Part shown: positions 18,801 through 27,193 of the stretch, in pieces | Position numbering within the stretch: position 1 is the stretch's first letter | Layout: each line of letters begins with the position of its first letter | DNA from: Butyrivibrio sp. | GTDB taxonomy: Bacteria; Bacillota; Clostridia; Lachnospirales; Lachnospiraceae | Direction: 5' to 3' | DNA: 64,000 bases | NCBI GenBank assembly: GCA_017470505.1 | Contig: JAFUYO010000013.1 | Span: forward strand, 228,450-292,449 | Position numbers and translations under genes: made by a program | The notes under the pieces: model-generated | What the model was told of the DNA's origin: nothing | Database searches by the model: none | The model's input: only the letters and a program-made list of their open reading frames with translations

Positions 18801-19234
18801 TTACTGTTGAAAATGATGGAAGTGAAGATTTCAACAGTAAGACTACCTGCACATTTACTGTTGGAATAAGTGAAATTGTGATTCCAACAGTAACCTTACC
18901 TGCATTCTTACTGTTGAAATTGTGAAAATGAAGATTCCAACAGTAAGATAACCTGCACATTTACTGTTGAAATAAGTGAAATTGTGATTCCAACAGTAAC
19001 CCTGCCTGCATCCTTACTGTTGAAAATGTGAAAATGAAGATTCCAACAGTAAGATGACCTGCACATTTACTGTTGAAATAAGTGAAATTGTGATTCCAAC
19101 AGTAACCCTGCCTGCATCCTTACTGTTGAAAATGTGAAAATGAAGATTCCAACAGTAACCCTGCCTGCATCCTTACTGTTGAAAATGTGAAAATGAAGAT
19201 TTCAACAGTAAGACTACCGGCTCCCTTACTGTTG
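18801..19234. repeat. Array of 53-bp-period hairpin repeats (8 full units plus a half)
   Basis: Each 39-base unit is framed by TTACTGTTG and CAACAGTAA. Unit starts are 18801, 18855, 18908, 18961, 19014, 19067, 19120, 19173 and a last left arm at 19226, giving 53-base steps (the first is 54). Two unit types differ in the loop: type A AAATGTGAAAATGAAGATT and type B AATAAGTGAAATTGTGATT. The order is A B A B A B A A. Linkers of 14 bases also differ by type. The array fills the gap between the kinase stop (19266) and the inverted-repeat element upstream of GH2. Confidence 0.9.
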
Positions 19235-19265
19235 AGATGTGAGAAAAGAGTGGTAGCTGCGGCGC

Positions 19266-20564
19266 TCAGGCGCTTGTCCCGCCGAGCGGCAGAATGATGT
19301 TTAGGTGGAACACGTCGCTTTCTGTGTGTACCTTCATGGCGCCGCCGAATTTATCGACTATCATTTTGATGCTCTTGAGGCCGAAGCCATGGCCTTCCTC
19401 AGCGTTCTCGCTCACAGGCAGCTCGTCCGAAAAAGTGATCTCGCCCTCGAAGTAGTTCCACACATGGATTATGACGGAGTCGCCGAATTGCTTGATGCTC
19501 ACGTCGACAAGGCGCTTGTCCTCATCTGCGACCATGGCTGCCCCTGCGCGAGCGTTGTCGATGGCGTTGGCAAACAAAAAGTAGAGCGACATGCTGTCAA
19601 ACCTTCCGAGTGAGTCAGTGTAGCTGACGCAGTTGAGTCTCACGCCCTGCTGCCTGCACAGCCTGTCCATGTTGCGAAGAAGAACGTCAATGACCTCGTT
19701 CCCGGTCTTTACAAGCGGCGAGAATCCGTCAATTGACTCGCGCATCGGAGACAGGTCCGGTATGTCGATGTTGTACTTGTCCACGTAGTTTTCAATGCGG
19801 TGAAGCATGTGCTTTAAGTCGTGCACCTTTATGCTGTTAAGCTCCACCATCGCCTTCCACTGCTCGTACTGCTTTTCAGAGGCTGACAAAAGTTCCCTGA
19901 CCACAAGGCTCTCGGTCTTTTCCTGCTGCCACTTGCCCAGATAGAACTGGATGCCCAGCGCAAAAATGCAGCAGATAATAGCGTAGACAGAGGTCGCGAT
20001 GACGTAGGAGGGCTCCGCGCCATCAGTCTTTACAAGCCTGTTGACCCCGATGCAGATCAGTATGATGCTGATCGAAATCACGTTTAAGCGGATGCTGCTC
20101 TTTTTGGGGACGTAGTCCTTGTAGAGGGATGCAAAGGCAGCTGCGTAGACCAGCGCGCACACGATAATCTCGGTGAAGATCCGGTAGCCGACATTTATTT
20201 CGCAGATGCTGCTGATCATCGGAATGATCATCACGATCGCCACTAATTTGTTGGCGATGTGCTGGGTCGCAACTCCCGCCATGCACGACGATACTATGGA
20301 AAAAACATTTCCCTCAAAGCAGAACATCATAAAAAGGACCGAGACAGCTATGACGAGAAGGAGGATAAAAAATCTTGAAAAAGGCCCCGCCGCTCCCGAG
20401 AGTGAAATGCGCGATGACACAAATGCTCCTGTGACAAAAGCCAACAAAAGTCTGGCAAAAAAATACCGCCTTCTTTTATAAACATGTAAAAATAGAAGTT
20501 CCGCCGCCAGAACTTCTATATAATATCCTACTGTCTCATATTGAAGAAGTACAATTGTATTCAT
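19266..20564 (-). CDS. AgrC-type GHKL sensor histidine kinase
   Basis: A 432-residue sensor kinase. The N-terminal half has about six helices; the C-terminal half holds a SpoOB-like dimerisation helix with the phospho-acceptor in KVHDLKHML, an ATPase N box (LFANAIDNA) and a G box (GHGFGLKSIKMIV). This architecture is that of AgrC/ComD-type peptide receptors, which phosphorylate LytTR regulators. The ATG at 20564 is preferred since GGAG lies nine bases upstream; it overlaps by four bases (ATGA) the stop of a 36-codon ORF, so translation is probably coupled to it. The response regulator gene is just upstream. No AgrB processing protease was found in the window. Confidence 0.9.
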   Translation of the reverse strand: MNTIVLLQYETVGYYIEVLAAELLFLHVYKRRRYFFARLLLAFVTGAFVSSRISLSGAAGPFSRFFILLLVIAVSVLFMMFCFEGNVFSIVSSCMAGVATQHIANKLVAIVMIIPMISSICEINVGYRIFTEIIVCALVYAAAFASLYKDYVPKKSSIRLNVISISIILICIGVNRLVKTDGAEPSYVIATSVYAIICCIFALGIQFYLGKWQQEKTESLVVRELLSASEKQYEQWKAMVELNSIKVHDLKHMLHRIENYVDKYNIDIPDLSPMRESIDGFSPLVKTGNEVIDVLLRNMDRLCRQQGVRLNCVSYTDSLGRFDSMSLYFLFANAIDNARAGAAMVADEDKRLVDVSIKQFGDSVIIHVWNYFEGEITFSDELPVSENAEEGHGFGLKSIKMIVDKFGGAMKVHTESDVFHLNIILPLGGTSA

Positions 20565-20671
20565 AACCCCGGTCTCCACTCTGAGATATTTCCAAACACA
20601 AAAGCACACCCTATTCCCTGGTATTTCTGAGAAGCATCTTTCAAACAGTTTACCCTCGGATTTACTGACAT
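20561..20671 (-). CDS. Small ORF (36 aa) translationally coupled to the AgrC-like kinase
   Basis: ATG at 20671 with GGGAG six bases upstream. The frame begins MSVNPRVNCLKDASQ and ends NISEWRPGL; its TGA overlaps the ATG of the kinase in an ATGA junction. It has two cysteines (C9 and C22) 13 positions apart, no clear signal sequence and no AgrD-like acidic tail. It lies 50 bases after the response-regulator stop. It could be a signalling peptide precursor, a small partner of the kinase, or merely a leader ORF that controls kinase translation; the sequence does not decide between these. Confidence 0.5.
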   Translation of the reverse strand: MSVNPRVNCLKDASQKYQGIGCAFVFGNISEWRPGL

Positions 20672-20721
20672 GCTAAACTCCCTGTACCTAGGCACTTTTT
20701 GCAAAACACCTCTAATTCACC

Positions 20722-21432
20722 CTACCCCAGGTAGGAATTGAGCTTTTCCATGAAGCTCTTTTTCTTGGAGCGGCCGATGCGGAGCATCTCTCCTCCCACT
20801 GCAATCTCGTCGCCATAGAGCCCCTTTATATAGGAGAGGTTCACGAGGATCGATGCGCTGCATCTCGCAAAGTTGTGGGCAGACAGCTCCTCCTCCCGCT
20901 CGGAAAGTCCACCGTAGGAGACGATGACTTCGCTCTGGGTGTGGAACATCAGGTCGTGCCCCATGACCTCTATGTACATGATATCTCCGGATGAGAGGAT
21001 CCTGGTGCCCTTCTTGTCCTTGACCTTAACGGGAACTCCGTCCCTCTCGCCCAGGATCTTTAGCGCCTTGTCGAGCTTTACCGAGAGGTTGTTGTAGTTG
21101 ATCGGCTTTAAGCAGTAGTCAAGCGCATCGACGCTGTACCCCTCCGGTGCAAACTGCGGCATGTTGGTCACAAATATCAGAAGCACCGTGCTGTCCACGT
21201 TTCTGAGTTTTTTCGCAGCCTCCATCCCGTTTAAAAAACCTTCTCCGAGCTCCACGTCCATGAACACAATGTCAAAGGCCTTCCTGTAATCATCGAGAAA
21301 GCTCTCAGCCTTACCGTAGGTCCTTACGCTGAAGGAGCACTCTTTTTCATCACCGTATTTGTTAAGGCACTCCGACAGATAATCGGAATAGCCCCTGTCA
21401 TCTTCAACTATTGCAACTCGATACTGCTTCAC
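20722..21432 (-). CDS. LytTR-family response regulator (AgrA/ComE type)
   Basis: A 236-residue regulator. The receiver domain shows the acidic pair EDD at residues 10-12, the phosphorylated aspartate in IVFMDVE (about D57), and the conserved T/K region. From about residue 135 a LytTR DNA-binding domain follows (IMYIEVMGHDLMFHT, FARCSASILVNLSYI, LRIGRSKKKSF). It should be phosphorylated by the adjacent GHKL kinase and bind pairs of short direct repeats in promoters. It is transcribed with the upstream four-helix protein, the small ORF and the kinase. The 53-bp array beyond the kinase gene is a possible, unproven, binding region. Confidence 0.92.
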   Translation of the reverse strand: MKQYRVAIVEDDRGYSDYLSECLNKYGDEKECSFSVRTYGKAESFLDDYRKAFDIVFMDVELGEGFLNGMEAAKKLRNVDSTVLLIFVTNMPQFAPEGYSVDALDYCLKPINYNNLSVKLDKALKILGERDGVPVKVKDKKGTRILSSGDIMYIEVMGHDLMFHTQSEVIVSYGGLSEREEELSAHNFARCSASILVNLSYIKGLYGDEIAVGGEMLRIGRSKKKSFMEKLNSYLG

Positions 21433-21479
21433 CTTTCACCTCTCCATTCGCGGTCGCTTTTTGGCTATGACTTCCTGGT

Positions 21480-21989
21480 TCAATGGTCCTTCTTATCCCC
21501 ACGAGGTGCGCCTCCCGGCCCGATCCCGTGCTTTTTCATCAGCTGATTTAAAAACAGCGGCATGAAGATATAGATCAGCACAAAGCCGACAATGAAGGTG
21601 ATGACAAGAGACTTAAGAAACATAGGAAGGAAAGGTATCTGCGCCATGCCGCCCGACTGCTTTTTTGCCATAAAGTACGCAAGGCAAACCATTGCAAGGG
21701 TGATGACCGGAGTATAGATAAGGTCAGAGATAAATGCACTCGCAAGCTTGTAGGGGAGCGTTCCCGGGGCGAGATTTCTCCTCCTGCAGAAGGACTCCGA
21801 TACCTTGCCGACGGGCACAACAAATCCGATTATGATGCTGATGACTGCGCTCAGGGCAAAGCTAATGAGAAACCCCGGGATTGTAAAGTGCCCCGACGTC
21901 ACCGTTCCCACAAGTGCCAGCGAAAAGCTCATGAGAAGCCCCATGCGCAGGCTCATCTGCCGTCCAATTACTTTCATTTTCTCATCCAT
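21480..21989 (-). CDS. Four-helix membrane protein upstream of the LytTR system
   Basis: A 169-residue membrane protein with two halves, each of two hydrophobic helices, an amphipathic stretch between, and a charged C-terminus rich in Gly/Lys (GIGPGGAPRGDKKDH). It resembles DUF2798-like small membrane proteins; it lacks the His/Cys catalytic pair of AgrB. An AAGGAG site lies upstream of the ATG, and the response regulator starts 47 bases after its stop, so it is likely first in that operon. The function is unknown; signal sensing or target of the regulator are both possible. Confidence 0.75.
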   Translation of the reverse strand: MDEKMKVIGRQMSLRMGLLMSFSLALVGTVTSGHFTIPGFLISFALSAVISIIIGFVVPVGKVSESFCRRRNLAPGTLPYKLASAFISDLIYTPVITLAMVCLAYFMAKKQSGGMAQIPFLPMFLKSLVITFIVGFVLIYIFMPLFLNQLMKKHGIGPGGAPRGDKKDH

Positions 21990-22107
21990 GATTCAATTCT
22001 CCTTCCGTGATAATATGAGGCATCTGCCCTTACATTATCAATTATACCATGTCTTCCATTTAAACTGAAACGGTCTGCCGACGTCCTAAGCACGGATTTT
22101 CAACACG

Positions 22108-22198
22108 GATTTTCAATATATGGAGAAATCAAAAAATCTTTACTACCAAATTGCCGTTTTAGTAGTAAAGATTTTTTTAGCAGGATATATTGAAAATC
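22108..22198. terminator. Nested inverted repeat with bidirectional terminator
   Basis: The outer 14-bp perfect arms are GATTTTCAATATAT (22108-22121) and its complement (22185-22198). The inner stem AAAAATCTTTACTAC / GTAGTAAAGATTTTT (22131-22178) has U runs on either strand. It separates uxuB from the regulator operon and should terminate uxuAB transcripts. Confidence 0.75.
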
Positions 22199-22268
22199 AC
22201 TGTCAAATTAGGGATGAAAACACCTGATTTATCATAAAGATTTTTCAAAAACTATAATATGTTGAAAT

Positions 22269-23891
22269 TTACGCGAGGTACTTTTTAAGTGTGTTCCTGA
22301 CTGCGCCCTTTCCTGCGATCAGCTGCTCGAAATAGTTAAGGACGAGATCCGAAAGACCGGCCTCCTCAAGGTCAACGCCGAAGATCGTCTTGTCTTTAAG
22401 TAGGGGAAGGAGTTTAGCCTTGTGCTCATCTGCCTTGCCGGCATCGCCGAGGGAAATTCCATTGACGAAGCCCTGCGCCTTCTCAAGGAGCGGATCGGGA
22501 CTTATCTCAAACTTCTCGCCCTCGTCATTTACTCCCATGAGGTACCGGAGCCATCCCGCCTGAACAAGAGGGATGAACTTAAGTGACTTTACATCGAGGT
22601 CGGAGGAAGCCTCATAGGCCTTGATGGTCTCGCCGAATCTGATCGCGAGCTTCTGCGAAGTATCTGTCGCGATCCTCTGCGGCGTGTCTGGCATGAACAC
22701 ATTGGGAATCCTGACATTTACAACTGTATCGATGAACTCAGAGGGCTTAATTACGCCGGGGTCTGTGACAACCGGAAGTCCCTCGTCGTAGCCGATCTTC
22801 TTAACGAGGTTACTTAGCTCCCCGTCCTTCATCTCATCCGAAATCTTCTCATAGCCAAGGATGCAGCCGTAAACCGCAAGGGCTGTGTGCAGGGGATTGA
22901 GGCAGGTGCAGACCTTCATTCTCTCAACCTTGTCAACGGTCTCTTTGTCAGTGAAGATGACGCCGACTTTCTGAAGGGCGGGCCTTCCGTTCGGGAACTT
23001 GTCCTCGATGACGAGGTACTCGCTCTCCTCTGCGTTTACAAATGGAGCAACCCAGGTCTTCATTGAAGTTACGACGGGCTCAAGCTCCTCTACGCCGTCC
23101 TTTTTGAGTATCTCGTTTACTGAGTCGTCAGGTCTGGGAGTGATCTTGTCGATCATCGACCAGGGGAAGGACACCTTGCTCTCATCCTCAATGTAGGCAA
23201 GGAACCCGGCTTCCGCCTTGCCATTCTCAGTCCACTTCCTGGCAAAGGCATCGACTGCCGCAAAGAGCTTGTCCCCGTTGTGTGAGCAGTTGTCTGTGCT
23301 GACCATGGCAATCTTCTTCTGTCCGCTGCAATATCTCTCATACAAAAGAGCTGCTACCTTTCCGATATAGCTCTTGGGAGAGACGGGGCCGTTTGCGAAG
23401 TCATCAGCAACTGCCGGAAGTGTCTCGCCCTTGCCGTTCACAAGGCTGTAGCCCTTCTCTGTTATTGTGAAGGTCGCCATCTGAAGAGAATCTTTGGAAA
23501 AGATCTCCTTGAGCCTTTTGAACTCCTCTTCGTTTGCTGAGTCAAGGATGCAGGACTCTGCGATGCTGGCGATAACGGACTTATCAACCGATCCGTCAGC
23601 CTTTAAGGTCACGAGGAGCGAGAGGTTATCGTGGGGGCGATACATCTTCTCGATTATCTCGTAATCAAAGCCCTCAACAACCGTAAGTCCGATCTCATCG
23701 TCCCCGTTCTCCAGCATCCTCTGGGAAAGGTTTGCCTGAAACGCCCTGAAGATATTGCCGGCTCCGAAGTGAACCCACTTGGGATTCTCTTTTGTTTTCT
23801 TTATCATCTCTTCCCTGTCGAAAGTGGGGACAAAAAAGCCCTTCTCCTTCCAGGATTTATCTGTGTAAACGCTCTGTGCATTAAGTTTCAT
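22269..23891 (-). CDS. uxuB: Fructuronate reductase / mannitol dehydrogenase family
   Basis: A 540-residue NAD-dependent long-chain polyol dehydrogenase. The N-terminal Rossmann segment is WVHFGAGNIFRAFQA (about residues 38-52), and the catalytic lysine region of the family lies in the C-terminal helical domain. Next to uxuA it most likely interconverts D-fructuronate and D-mannonate in glucuronate degradation. It is somewhat longer than E. coli UxuB (486 residues), as is usual for clostridial forms. GGAG precedes the ATG. Transcribed after uxuA with an 87-base gap; a bidirectional terminator follows. Confidence 0.9.
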   Translation of the reverse strand: MKLNAQSVYTDKSWKEKGFFVPTFDREEMIKKTKENPKWVHFGAGNIFRAFQANLSQRMLENGDDEIGLTVVEGFDYEIIEKMYRPHDNLSLLVTLKADGSVDKSVIASIAESCILDSANEEEFKRLKEIFSKDSLQMATFTITEKGYSLVNGKGETLPAVADDFANGPVSPKSYIGKVAALLYERYCSGQKKIAMVSTDNCSHNGDKLFAAVDAFARKWTENGKAEAGFLAYIEDESKVSFPWSMIDKITPRPDDSVNEILKKDGVEELEPVVTSMKTWVAPFVNAEESEYLVIEDKFPNGRPALQKVGVIFTDKETVDKVERMKVCTCLNPLHTALAVYGCILGYEKISDEMKDGELSNLVKKIGYDEGLPVVTDPGVIKPSEFIDTVVNVRIPNVFMPDTPQRIATDTSQKLAIRFGETIKAYEASSDLDVKSLKFIPLVQAGWLRYLMGVNDEGEKFEISPDPLLEKAQGFVNGISLGDAGKADEHKAKLLPLLKDKTIFGVDLEEAGLSDLVLNYFEQLIAGKGAVRNTLKKYLA

Positions 23892-23978
23892 TTCTCTAAT
23901 CTCCTTCTTGTCCTAAGTACACCGATTTTGGTGGATTTCTCAGGACGGTCAACAGTTTAAAATATTGCAGCGATTTGT

Positions 23979-25046
23979 CTATCGGTGTGACTTCTCTACT
24001 GCCTCCCAGAGGCCGTTTATGTAGGCTGCGCCGAGTGCTCTGTCGTAGAGGCCGTAACCTGGCATTGCGACTTCACCCCAGATCATTCTGCCGTGGTCGG
24101 GACGGATGGGGCCGTCAAAGCCTGTCTCATAGAGGGCCCTGACAATCTCGTACATATCGAAGGTTCCGTCAGATGAAAGATGCGCTGCCTCCTCGAAGTT
24201 CGTGGGTGATATGAACTTGAGGTTCCTGACATGTGCGAAGTGGATCCTTCCCTCGAGAGCCCTTATCATGTGAGGCAGGTCGTTCTCAAGGCTTGTTCCG
24301 TATGAGCCTGAGCAGAAGGTCACACCGTTGTGGACATCGTCAACTGCATTCATGAGCTTCAGGATGTTCTTTTCGTTGTTGATGATCCTGGGAAGTCCGA
24401 AAACTGACCACGCGGGATCGTCGGGATGGATTGCCATTTTGATGTCGTACTTGTTGCAGACGGGCATGATAGCTTTCAGGAAGTAAACGAGGTTGTTAAA
24501 AAGAGTCTCCTCATCGACATCCTTGTAGAGCTCGAAAAGCTCTTTTACCTTGGCCATTCTCTCAGGCTCCCAGCCGGGCATCACGGTTCCGTTCATGTCG
24601 CCGGATATCGACTCAAACATCTTCTCGGGATTGATGGCATCAACTGCCTCCTGTGTGTAGGCGAGAACCGTTGAGCCGTCCTCTCTCTTTCTTGCAAGCT
24701 CTGTCCTCGTCCAGTCAAAGACGGGCATGAAGTTGTAGCAGACAAGGTGGATGTCCTCTTTGCCGAGGTTCTCAAGTGTCTTTATGTAATTCTCGATGTG
24801 CTCATCCCTGTCAGGTGTCGCAGCCTTGATGGCATCAGAAACGTTTACGGACTCGATGCCTGCGATCGTAAGGCTCTCTGCTTCGACGTCCTTTTTGAGC
24901 GCCTTAATCTCTCCCTGCTCCCAGAGCTCTCCTGCCTGCTTGTTGTAAAGAGTAGTAATAACCGAGCGAACCCCCGGGATCTGTCTGATCTGCCAGAGTT
25001 TAACGGTGTCGTAATCAGTGCCGTACCAGCGAAGTGTCATTTCCAT
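23979..25046 (-). CDS. uxuA: Mannonate dehydratase
   Basis: A 355-residue TIM-barrel enzyme that removes water from D-mannonate to give 2-keto-3-deoxygluconate. Recognised by the N-terminal MTLRWYG and IRQIPGV segments, CYNFMPVFDWTRT, the metal-site segment AIHPDDPAW and HFAHVRNL, and the late RPDHGRMIWGE motif. GGAGG lies nine bases before the ATG. It is the first gene of a uxuA-uxuB operon, divergent from an AraC-type regulator with a 128-base shared promoter region, so hexuronate-responsive control by that regulator is likely. Confidence 0.95.
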   Translation of the reverse strand: MEMTLRWYGTDYDTVKLWQIRQIPGVRSVITTLYNKQAGELWEQGEIKALKKDVEAESLTIAGIESVNVSDAIKAATPDRDEHIENYIKTLENLGKEDIHLVCYNFMPVFDWTRTELARKREDGSTVLAYTQEAVDAINPEKMFESISGDMNGTVMPGWEPERMAKVKELFELYKDVDEETLFNNLVYFLKAIMPVCNKYDIKMAIHPDDPAWSVFGLPRIINNEKNILKLMNAVDDVHNGVTFCSGSYGTSLENDLPHMIRALEGRIHFAHVRNLKFISPTNFEEAAHLSSDGTFDMYEIVRALYETGFDGPIRPDHGRMIWGEVAMPGYGLYDRALGAAYINGLWEAVEKSHR

Positions 25047-25130
25047 AAAAAGCTACCTCCAAAAAAATAGTAAATTTGTTGTTGAATACACTTTACTTTT
25101 TTTAAAAAGAGATTTGAATAGAATAACTTG

Positions 25131-25147
25131 TTGCAAGGTTTGCAAAT
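25131..25147. promoter_or_regulatory. Direct repeat TTGCAAGGT-TTGCAAATA between uxuA and the AraC gene
   Basis: Two TTGCAA boxes nine bases apart (25131 and 25140) lie in the divergent promoter region about 90 bases upstream of uxuA. They are a candidate activator site for the neighbouring AraC-type protein. This is inference from position only. Confidence 0.3.
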
Positions 25148-25174
25148 ATTGTCATGAGAGGATACAATGGTTAT

Positions 25175-26068
25175 ATGAACAACAAACTCCGTTCCTCATT
25201 CAACACAAGACAGTACATGGTCAATTCAGACTTTGAGGTGTACTACTACTCCGACAGGAATCTTGGGACCCTCGCCCCGCACTCCCACGACTACTACGAG
25301 TGCTACCTCTTTATCGAGGGAGATATCACGATGGAGATATTCTCGGAAAAAGATGGTCCCACAAGGCACAATATGAAGCCCGGGGATCTGATGATAATGC
25401 CTCCCGGCACCGCGCATCACGCCCTGATAAATGACCCTGAGATCACCTACAGACGGTTTGTCTTCTGGATCAGCAAGGACTGCTGCAACGCCCTCACGCA
25501 GGAATCAGTGGATTATATGTACCTGATGCAGAGAGCTGAGGCCTTTCACAAGTATATCTACCATCTGCCGCCGGCGGAGTTCCACCTGGTCGAGAGCAGG
25601 TTCCTGCGCCTTCTCGAGGAGATTTCTGCGGACCGCTACGGGAGCGATGCAGCGCGCCACATCTGCCTTTGCGACCTGATACTCACCATCAACCGCGTCA
25701 TCTACGACGAGGAGCACAAGAGAAGCGGCAGCGATGAGCTATCTCTGTTCCAGAACATCCTCTCATACGTCGAGAGTAACCTCGAGGAGGTCCTCTCCCT
25801 CGACGACATAGCCGGCAAGTTCTTTGTCAGCAAGTACTACGTGGCGCACCTTTTCAAGGACACCCTCGGCATCTCGCTCCACCAGTACATCATAAAAAAA
25901 CGTCTCGCCGAGTGCAGGGCCGCCATCATAAACGGTGACTCCATCAGTAAGACGTTCGTAAGATTCGGCTTTCGCGACTACTCGAGTTTTTTCAAGGCGT
26001 TCAGGAAAGAATACGGGATGTCGCCAAAGGAATACCAGAACCTCTACTCTCACTCTCCGGCGGAGTGA
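25175..26068 (+). CDS. AraC-family transcription regulator with cupin sensor domain
   Basis: A 297-residue regulator. The N-terminal cupin-like sugar-binding fold includes HSHDYYECYLFIEG and PGDLMIMPPGTAHHALI; the C-terminal double helix-turn-helix includes LSLDDIAGKFFVSKYYVAHLF and the family signature ending FFKAFRKEYGMSPKEYQ. It is divergent from uxuA and so probably controls uxuAB in response to a uronate. The start is uncertain: an ATG at 25154 has no ribosome site, while ATG 25175 has AGAGG 13 bases upstream. Confidence 0.9.
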   Translation: MNNKLRSSFNTRQYMVNSDFEVYYYSDRNLGTLAPHSHDYYECYLFIEGDITMEIFSEKDGPTRHNMKPGDLMIMPPGTAHHALINDPEITYRRFVFWISKDCCNALTQESVDYMYLMQRAEAFHKYIYHLPPAEFHLVESRFLRLLEEISADRYGSDAARHICLCDLILTINRVIYDEEHKRSGSDELSLFQNILSYVESNLEEVLSLDDIAGKFFVSKYYVAHLFKDTLGISLHQYIIKKRLAECRAAIINGDSISKTFVRFGFRDYSSFFKAFRKEYGMSPKEYQNLYSHSPAE

Positions 26069-26125
26069 ATTACAATTCAGTTGTCAGCCGCTGAAATTCA
26101 GAAAGCAGAACAGGAGTAACAACGC

Positions 26126-27190
26126 ATGATACAGGACATTTTCCCATACCATCTCGACAACCACTACGACCCTGAGGCAGAGGCTGACGATGAGAGCCTT
26201 ATCGTTGTCTTTCGGGAAAAAGAGCTGCTGCTTCGGACGGGCTTTGAAGAAGCAGACAGCGCGACTTCAGACGATACAGATACTGTTGCCGATGGTGCAG
26301 GAATTCTTTCTCATTCCGGTCACGTTGCCGATAGCAAAGCGATATCTTTCGAAACTGCCGGTAACTCTGCACCCTATGGTAAGCACAATATATACCCACA
26401 TCTGAGGGACTTTGTTAACATCAGCAGCTCTGACCTCATATATCTGTTCAGCATCGGGGATGAGAAGTTCTTTTTGCTGAACAGGGATTTTGAGGAAGTT
26501 GAGTTTGCCCCCGGGCGCGGCGCTTTAGCCGGTGCCGATTCATCTCTGTCCGTCCACACACAAAATCAAGGTTTCCGGGCTGCCTTTGTCTTCACCGGGA
26601 TACGACAGCTTCGTGCTCTTCAGAATATCGAGAAACGCTACGTCTACGCTGCCTACACGGCATATCAGCTATCCGAGTGGTACGATGTGACCAGGTTTTG
26701 CGGAAAATGCGGACATCCAAACGAAAACGACAAAAAAGAAAGGGCACGCAGGTGCCCTGTTTGTGGAAACATTATTTACCCCAGGATCAATCCCGCCGTC
26801 ATAATCGGCGTCACAGACCCTGTGCAGAACAAGCTCATCCTCACCAAATACCGCACCGGCTTTGCACACAACGCACTCGTCGCAGGCTTTACAGAGATCG
26901 GCGAGACCTTGGAGGAGACCGTGGAGCGGGAAGTTATGGAGGAAGTCGGCCTCAAGGTCAAAAACATCCGCTACTACAAGTCCCAGCCCTGGGGAATTGC
27001 CAGCGACATCCTGGCAGGTTTTTTCTGCGATGTCGACGGGGATGCTCACATACATATGGATGCGTCAGAGCTTAAATACGCCGAGTGGGTGTCGCCTGAA
27101 AACATCGAGCTCCAGCCCACAGACTACAGCCTCACTAACGAGATGATGAAGCTCTTTAAGGACGGCGGATACGAGGCCACGAAATCTTAA
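26126..27190 (+). CDS. NudC-like zinc-ribbon Nudix hydrolase (NADH pyrophosphatase family)
   Basis: A 354-residue protein with the NudC architecture: an N-terminal domain, a four-cysteine zinc ribbon (CGKCG and CPVCG, about residues 192-212), then a Nudix domain with a complete box, GFTEIGETLEETVEREVMEE and VGL. NudC enzymes cleave NAD(H) and remove NAD caps from RNA. The specificity motif following the Nudix box begins SQPW but continues GIAS instead of PFPxS, so NADH specificity is less certain. Residues about 45-85 form an Asp/Ser/Ala-rich insertion in the N-terminal domain. GGAG precedes the ATG. It converges on the cardiolipin synthase gene with only 3 bases between stops. Confidence 0.85.
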   Translation: MIQDIFPYHLDNHYDPEAEADDESLIVVFREKELLLRTGFEEADSATSDDTDTVADGAGILSHSGHVADSKAISFETAGNSAPYGKHNIYPHLRDFVNISSSDLIYLFSIGDEKFFLLNRDFEEVEFAPGRGALAGADSSLSVHTQNQGFRAAFVFTGIRQLRALQNIEKRYVYAAYTAYQLSEWYDVTRFCGKCGHPNENDKKERARRCPVCGNIIYPRINPAVIIGVTDPVQNKLILTKYRTGFAHNALVAGFTEIGETLEETVEREVMEEVGLKVKNIRYYKSQPWGIASDILAGFFCDVDGDAHIHMDASELKYAEWVSPENIELQPTDYSLTNEMMKLFKDGGYEATKS

Positions 27191-27193
27191 TTG

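Noticed and set aside
18801-19234. Regular repeat array as a CRISPR locus
   Set aside because: Units are 39 bases with only 14-base linkers, the linkers are themselves repeated by type, and no cas gene is nearby.
21480-21989. AgrB-type peptide protease next to the LytTR system
   Set aside because: The protein lacks the conserved His and Cys catalytic residues and has a different helix pattern.
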